Positions 43,762-47,729 of a stretch of DNA of 47,729 nucleotides are shown here, piece after piece. The notes beneath the pieces are model-generated. The model worked only from the letters and a program-made list of their open reading frames with translations. It searched no databases and was not told the origin of the DNA. The first letter of the stretch is position 1, and each line of letters begins with the position of its first letter. Source of the stretch: Flavobacteriaceae bacterium (GTDB lineage Bacteria > Bacteroidota > Bacteroidia > Flavobacteriales > Flavobacteriaceae); the NCBI GenBank assembly GCA_029248885.1, contig JAQWIL010000006.1:1-47729 (forward strand). Reading direction: 5' to 3'. The position numbers and the translations under genes were made by a program.

Positions 43762-44349
43762 TTAACAAAATGTTGGGTGTTCATTGAGGAAATGTAACAA
43801 TTTTTCAATCGCATTGGCACGATGGCTGATTTTATTTTTTACATCAGCTGCCAACTCCGCAAAAGTGTGCTGATACCCTTCTGGCACAAAAACAGGATCA
43901 TAGCCAAAGCCAGCTCCTCCTCTAGGGCTTTTGGCGATGGTTCCGCTGACGATTCCTTCAAATTGAAAGCTGTTTTCTGCATTCATCAGTGTAATCACCG
44001 TTCTGAATTGCGCCTTTCGATTGGAAGCGCTTTGGAGTTGGTCGAGTAGCTTCTCTGTATTTCGTTTATCGTTTCGGGGCTCCCCTGCATAACGCGCCGA
44101 ATACACCCCTGGCGCTCCATTTAATGCATCAACTTCCAAACCACTGTCATCCGAAATCACCGCATAGCCATAGCGTTTAAAAATAGTTTCGGCTTTAAGG
44201 AATGAGTTGCCTTCGAGGTCTGTTGCTGTTTCTTCGATTTCTTCATCATGCCCAATATCTGCAAGTGTTTGCACAGAATACTGCGGCAGGATGTCCCGAA
44301 ACTCCTGTGCTTTATGATCGTTATGGGTGGCTAAAATCAGCTGATTCAT
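43762..44349 (-). CDS. rdgB: Non-canonical purine NTP pyrophosphatase (RdgB/HAM1)
   Basis: A 195-residue housecleaning enzyme that hydrolyses ITP, dITP and XTP to the monophosphate, keeping them out of nucleic acids. It starts LILATHNDHKAQEF (family LATxNxxKxxEf), has YAVISDDSGLEVDALNGAPGVYSARYAG near 65-92, PRGGAGFGYDPVFVPEG and the closing KNKISHRANAIEKL. Length is standard. Its ATG shares one base with the TGA stop of rlmH (TGATG), so the two are translationally coupled. Confidence 0.96.
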   Translation of the reverse strand: MNQLILATHNDHKAQEFRDILPQYSVQTLADIGHDEEIEETATDLEGNSFLKAETIFKRYGYAVISDDSGLEVDALNGAPGVYSARYAGEPRNDKRNTEKLLDQLQSASNRKAQFRTVITLMNAENSFQFEGIVSGTIAKSPRGGAGFGYDPVFVPEGYQHTFAELAADVKNKISHRANAIEKLLHFLNEHPTFC

Positions 44350-44816
44350 CAGTGGTGATAGGGATGATGATTATTAATTGTACAAGCGCGGTAGAGTTGC
44401 TCAAGTGCTACTACTCTGGCGAGTTGGTGTGGAAATGTCATAGGGGATAAAGATACCATTCCGTTTGCACGTTTACGCAAAGAATCACTAAACCCATAAG
44501 CACCTCCAAGGCAAAACACAAGGGTTCCAGCATGGGTCATGTTGTGTTTTATGATAAATTGAGCGAAAGCTTTGGAGTCCATTTGTTTACCCTTTTCGTC
44601 AAATAAGATCAAGGCATCCCGATCACTGACATGCTTCAGGATCAACTCTTCTTCGGCTTGCAGGGCAGTTATCGGGTTGTTTTTGTGGTGTTTGACTTCT
44701 TTGAGCTCAATCCATTCAAAGGGCATAAAACGTTGGATGCGTTTGACATAGGTCTGGACTTGTTCGAGTCCATATGCGCTCACTGTTTTTCCAATCCCAA
44801 CGCATTTCATTTTCAT
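44349..44816 (-). CDS. rlmH: 23S rRNA (pseudouridine1915-N3)-methyltransferase RlmH
   Basis: A 155-residue SPOUT-class methyltransferase modifying pseudouridine 1915 in helix 69 of 23S rRNA. The knotted C-terminal SAM site is seen in LVFCLGGAYGFSDSLRKRANGMVSLSPMTFPHQLARVVALEQLYRA, with the family GG-x-x-G and the aromatic/charged end (TINNHHPYHH). ALILFDEKGKQMDSKAFAQFI lies in the middle. The gene precedes rdgB with a 1-bp overlap. A TATCTTTA (one mismatch to the -7 consensus) ends 4 nt before its ATG. Confidence 0.96.
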   Translation of the reverse strand: MKMKCVGIGKTVSAYGLEQVQTYVKRIQRFMPFEWIELKEVKHHKNNPITALQAEEELILKHVSDRDALILFDEKGKQMDSKAFAQFIIKHNMTHAGTLVFCLGGAYGFSDSLRKRANGMVSLSPMTFPHQLARVVALEQLYRACTINNHHPYHH

Positions 44817-44951
44817 GGGTTAAAGATAATCATTTGAGCGCCTACGAAGTAGAATTTTCTTAAATTCGCTACATGCGTCATGTTTTTGTATCGGGTCACT
44901 TTCGCAATCACAGATGCACGATAGAATCAACATTAACAACACCCTCACACC

Positions 44952-47384
44952 ATGCCATTCTTTGTTGATGTAATCTTGCCTTTGCCGGTTCCAAAATTAT
45001 TCACCTATCTCGTGACAGAGGAAGAGTATGATTTTATCCAACCGGGCATTCGAATTGTCGTTCCTTTTGGCAACACAAAGAAATATGCTGCCCTGAGTCA
45101 TCGCACCCACCAAAACACGCCGCCTTATGAAGCCAAATCAATCGAATATATTATCGATCAACAGGCGGTTGTCAGTTCGAGACAACTCGAACTTTGGGAA
45201 TGGATATCACATTATTATATGAGTCCACTGGGAAGTGTGTTTCGAACCGCTGTACCCAGTATTTTACTGTTGGAAAGCGAAACCGAGTTGCACTTTTACC
45301 GTTCTTGTACGGATGATATCAAGCTCAGCACTGGTGCAGCACAACTGCTAAATGCCCTCGAGCAATACGGTAAGCTCAACTTGTCCGATGTTGTCAAATT
45401 GGAATTGTCAAAAAGCCCATACAAACTCGCTCAGGAATTGCTCAATCAAGACTTGATTCATGTTCGGGAAGAAGTTTACACAAAGTTTAGACCCAAACAA
45501 CAAAAGCAATTGGCCTTAGTGTCTTCCTACAAATCCGAATCCGCTTTGCGTGGGCTGCTCAAAGAGATTGACCGCTATCCCAAACAACGAGAAACACTCT
45601 TGCAGTTGATCCAACAACAAACAAGTATTCAAAAATCCGAGTTTTTACGTATGCCGGGTGTCTCCAAATCTGCTGTTGAAACCCTGATCAAAAAGGGGGT
45701 TTTAGATCAACAAACGGTCGTTGTGGACCGATTGGCAGCTAAAAAAGAAGCCGAAACACCATTGCAGGCACTGAGCAATTCCCAACAACAAGCCCTCGCA
45801 TCTCTTCGTGATGACCGCAACCAGACCGATCGCTTTTTGTTGCATGGGGTAACCGCTTCAGGAAAAACAGAAGTGTATATGCACTTGATTCAAGAGGTCA
45901 TTCAGCAAGGAAAACAAGTCCTTTTTCTGGTTCCTGAAATCGCACTCACCACTCAGATAATCCAGCGATTATATGTTCATTTTGGAAAAAGAATGGCGGT
46001 CTATCACTCGCGCTACACCCCCAGTGAGCGAGTGGAGGTTTGGAACAAAGTATTGGCGCAGAATCCCAGCGCTCAACTCATTGTTGGTGCACGTTCGGCG
46101 GTTCTTTTGCCCTTTTCAAATTTGGGGCTGATCATTGTGGATGAGTCCCATGAAGTGGCCTATAAACAGTTTGAGTCCAACCTGCGTTACCATGCGAGAG
46201 ATGTGGCTGTGGTGCTTGCTGGTTTACACCAAGCCAAAATTGTCATGGGCTCTGCCTCTCCTTCTTTAGAGTCCTCACATAATAGTCGCATTGGAAAGTA
46301 CAATCTTGTAGAAATCAAAGAACGATATCAGGGCTTTTCCATGCCCGCAATTGAACTCGTTGATCTTAAGGTTTCTCAGAAGAAAAAGCAGATGAACGGT
46401 CATTTTTCCCAGACATTGATCGATGCGATTTCAAAAACCATAGCGGCCGAGGAACAAGTCATTTTATTTCAAAACCGAAGGGGTTTTTCCTCCTTTGTCA
46501 ACTGTACATCTTGTGGGCATGTGCCGCAATGCCCCAGTTGCGATGTGAGTTTGACCTATCACAAGCAAAACGAAAAACTCAAATGTCACTATTGTGGTTA
46601 CCACGTATTGAGCCATGCCCATTGTGTGGCATGCGGAACTGCTCACCCCAAACCCATGGGATTGGGTACCCAGCAAATTGAGACCGAAATTCAACAGTTG
46701 TTTCCTGATGTTCGCGTGGGACGAATGGATTCCGACACCACCAAAGGAAAACACGGACACAGAGATTTGATCAATCGTTTTGCGCAACAGGATTTGGATA
46801 TCTTGGTGGGGACGCAGATGTTGACCAAGGGATTGGATTTTGGGCGGGTTACGCTAGTCGGGGTGGTCTTGGCAGACGGTTTGCTCAACTTTCAGGATTT
46901 TCGTGCTCACGAGCGGGCATTTCAAATGCTTTTACAAGTCGCAGGACGTGCGGGTCGAAAAGATCGAATGGGTCGGGTGCTGATTCAGACCTATGACAAT
47001 AGCCATCTGGTTTTGCAGCAACTTCAGCAATACGACTATGACAGGATGTTTTCGATACAGCTCAAGCAGCGAGAAGAATTTGATTACCCGCCTTTTGTAC
47101 GATTGATTCGGTTTGAACTCAAACATAAGAATTTTTCGGCTTTACAAGAGGCAGCAAATTGGTTTTCGCAAGCACTCCACAATCAATTTTCGCAAGTGCT
47201 CGGCCCGCAGTCTCCGCCAGTTAGTCGGATTCGAAACCAATTTTTGATGCAGATTTTGCTCAAACTCCCTGCCAGCCAGTCGGCAGCACCTGCCAAGGAA
47301 CAACTGATGCGCATTTGTAAACGTTTTGAACAAATTCCCGCTTTCCGATCTGTAAAACTGACGATTGATGTCGATCCGATTTGA
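44952..47384 (+). CDS. priA: Primosomal protein N' (replication restart helicase PriA)
   Basis: An 810-residue 3'-5' superfamily 2 helicase that rebuilds the replisome at stalled forks. The N-terminal 3'-DNA-binding domain begins MPFFVDVILPLPVPKLFTYLV; helicase motifs include Walker A GVTASGKTEVY near 299-309 and Walker B/DEAH-type IIVDESHEVAYK near 395-406. Eight zinc-binding cysteines follow in four pairs around 517-563 (CTSCG, CPSC, CHYCG, CVACG). Motifs GTQMLTKGLDF and QVAGRAGRKDRMG lie further on. The length is slightly above the E. coli protein (732). The 136-bp gap to divergent rlmH holds AT-rich sequence but no gene I can support. Confidence 0.95.
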   Translation: MPFFVDVILPLPVPKLFTYLVTEEEYDFIQPGIRIVVPFGNTKKYAALSHRTHQNTPPYEAKSIEYIIDQQAVVSSRQLELWEWISHYYMSPLGSVFRTAVPSILLLESETELHFYRSCTDDIKLSTGAAQLLNALEQYGKLNLSDVVKLELSKSPYKLAQELLNQDLIHVREEVYTKFRPKQQKQLALVSSYKSESALRGLLKEIDRYPKQRETLLQLIQQQTSIQKSEFLRMPGVSKSAVETLIKKGVLDQQTVVVDRLAAKKEAETPLQALSNSQQQALASLRDDRNQTDRFLLHGVTASGKTEVYMHLIQEVIQQGKQVLFLVPEIALTTQIIQRLYVHFGKRMAVYHSRYTPSERVEVWNKVLAQNPSAQLIVGARSAVLLPFSNLGLIIVDESHEVAYKQFESNLRYHARDVAVVLAGLHQAKIVMGSASPSLESSHNSRIGKYNLVEIKERYQGFSMPAIELVDLKVSQKKKQMNGHFSQTLIDAISKTIAAEEQVILFQNRRGFSSFVNCTSCGHVPQCPSCDVSLTYHKQNEKLKCHYCGYHVLSHAHCVACGTAHPKPMGLGTQQIETEIQQLFPDVRVGRMDSDTTKGKHGHRDLINRFAQQDLDILVGTQMLTKGLDFGRVTLVGVVLADGLLNFQDFRAHERAFQMLLQVAGRAGRKDRMGRVLIQTYDNSHLVLQQLQQYDYDRMFSIQLKQREEFDYPPFVRLIRFELKHKNFSALQEAANWFSQALHNQFSQVLGPQSPPVSRIRNQFLMQILLKLPASQSAAPAKEQLMRICKRFEQIPAFRSVKLTIDVDPI

Positions 47385-47458
47385 TCAGGACAGCAAAGCA
47401 GAACAACTTTCAAAACCACCCTCGAAAGCCCTTTGTGATGAAAATCCATCCAAAAGGG

Positions 47459-47489
47459 TTGGAATAAACAAACAAAAGTGATAATTTCG
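47459..47489 (+). promoter_or_regulatory. Putative promoter of rpsF (TTG, 20 bp, TAATTTCG)
   Basis: TTG at 47459-47461 and TAATTTCG at 47482-47489 (one mismatch to TAnnTTTG) are 20 bp apart, 17 nt before the rpsF ATG. Confidence 0.5.
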
Positions 47490-47506
47490 CTGCCCAATTT
47501 AGAAAT

Positions 47507-47729
47507 ATGAATCATTACGAAACTGTTTTCATTTTAAATCCCGTTTTATCTGAAGATCAGGTAAAGGAAGCAGTTCAAAAGTATGCTAATATCATCACTT
47601 CCAACGGTGGTGAGCTTGTGGATCAGGAGGACTGGGGCTTAAAGAAATTTGCCTACACCATCCAAAACAAAAAAAGTGGCTTTTACCACCTTTTTGATTT
47701 TACCGCAGCTCCCGAAGTTGTACATGCTT
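47507..47729 (+). CDS. rpsF: 30S ribosomal protein S6, cut by the window end
   Basis: The first 74 codons of S6, a small-subunit protein that pairs with S18. It starts MNHYETVFILNPVLSEDQV, has EDWGLKKFAYTIQNKKSGFYHL and FDFTAAPEVV, all family hallmarks. The frame is open at the right edge. In most bacteria rpsR and rplI follow; that cannot be seen here. A promoter-like sequence lies upstream. Confidence 0.95.
   Translation, partial: MNHYETVFILNPVLSEDQVKEAVQKYANIITSNGGELVDQEDWGLKKFAYTIQNKKSGFYHLFDFTAAPEVVHA

Noticed and set aside
44874..44980. Short ATG-started frame before and into priA
   Set aside because: It overlaps the priA start, has no family resemblance and no convincing initiation context.
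1..47729. CRISPR arrays, tRNAs, rRNAs, insertion sequences, prophage or restriction/defence genes
   Set aside because: No regularly spaced repeats, tRNA-like T-arm and anticodon arm patterns, transposase motifs or defence-type domains were seen on reading the window.

Overview
The window looks like chromosome from a flavobacterium (phylum Bacteroidota, class Flavobacteriia). This rests on a type IX secretion C-terminal sorting domain, a lipoprotein with a flavobacterial surface-export signal, a TonB-dependent receptor, the alternative Bacteroidota GlmU-family protein, a CarB that lacks its allosteric C-terminal domain, and many TAnnTTTG promoter elements with almost no Shine-Dalgarno sequences. 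Most genes are core functions, packed tightly with little intergenic DNA. I see no insertion sequence, prophage, CRISPR array, tRNA or rRNA.

Layout. 1-3.9 kb: end of a fatty acid hydroxylase/sterol desaturase-type gene, a secreted NamZ-type (DUF1343) muramidase divergent from an FtsX-like permease, and a CBS-type cysteine synthase. 3.9-6.4 kb: an AT-rich patch with three cell-envelope genes (T9SS cargo with an internal duplication, a small lipoprotein, a small beta-barrel). 6.5-7.7 kb: two membrane proteins (YihY/BrkB, DUF1622). 7.8-15.5 kb: a fatty-acid degradation locus, in which a MarR regulator, a fused hydroxyacyl-CoA dehydrogenase/enoyl-CoA hydratase, a thiolase and an acyl-CoA dehydrogenase form one very tight operon, with an acyl-CoA synthetase just upstream. 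A perfect 24-bp palindrome sits directly before marR and is probably its operator. 15.5-25.6 kb: purL, an RsmB/NOP2-type rRNA methyltransferase, an MsbA-like exporter, a phosphohexomutase, a family 2 glycosyltransferase and a DUF4199 protein, all on the minus strand.

25.6-37.4 kb: alternating strands with rpmE2 (L31 type B), the GlmU-like protein, an orphan peptide-binding lipoprotein, mtaB, a small GNAT-like protein, an alpha/beta hydrolase, a lytic transglycosylase, a TPR-like membrane protein, rpmH (L34, too short for most ORF lists), carB, rmuC and a DUF6580 membrane protein. 37.4-39.5 kb: a cobalamin riboswitch, including a downstream hairpin whose loop can pair with the aptamer, leads into a BtuB-type TonB receptor. 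39.5-47.7 kb: a surface-exposed S41 protease lipoprotein, a DUF4252 protein, purB, a carboxypeptidase-regulatory-like protein, rdgB, rlmH, priA and the start of rpsF.

The most noteworthy signals are regulatory and architectural rather than a new enzyme system: the MarR palindrome, the cobalamin riboswitch kissing-loop, four convergent gene pairs whose stop codons interlock in 4 bp, -7 promoter elements sitting only 4-7 nt before several start codons (possible leaderless mRNAs), and the AT-rich envelope patch. I found no convincing undescribed multi-gene defence or biosynthetic system.
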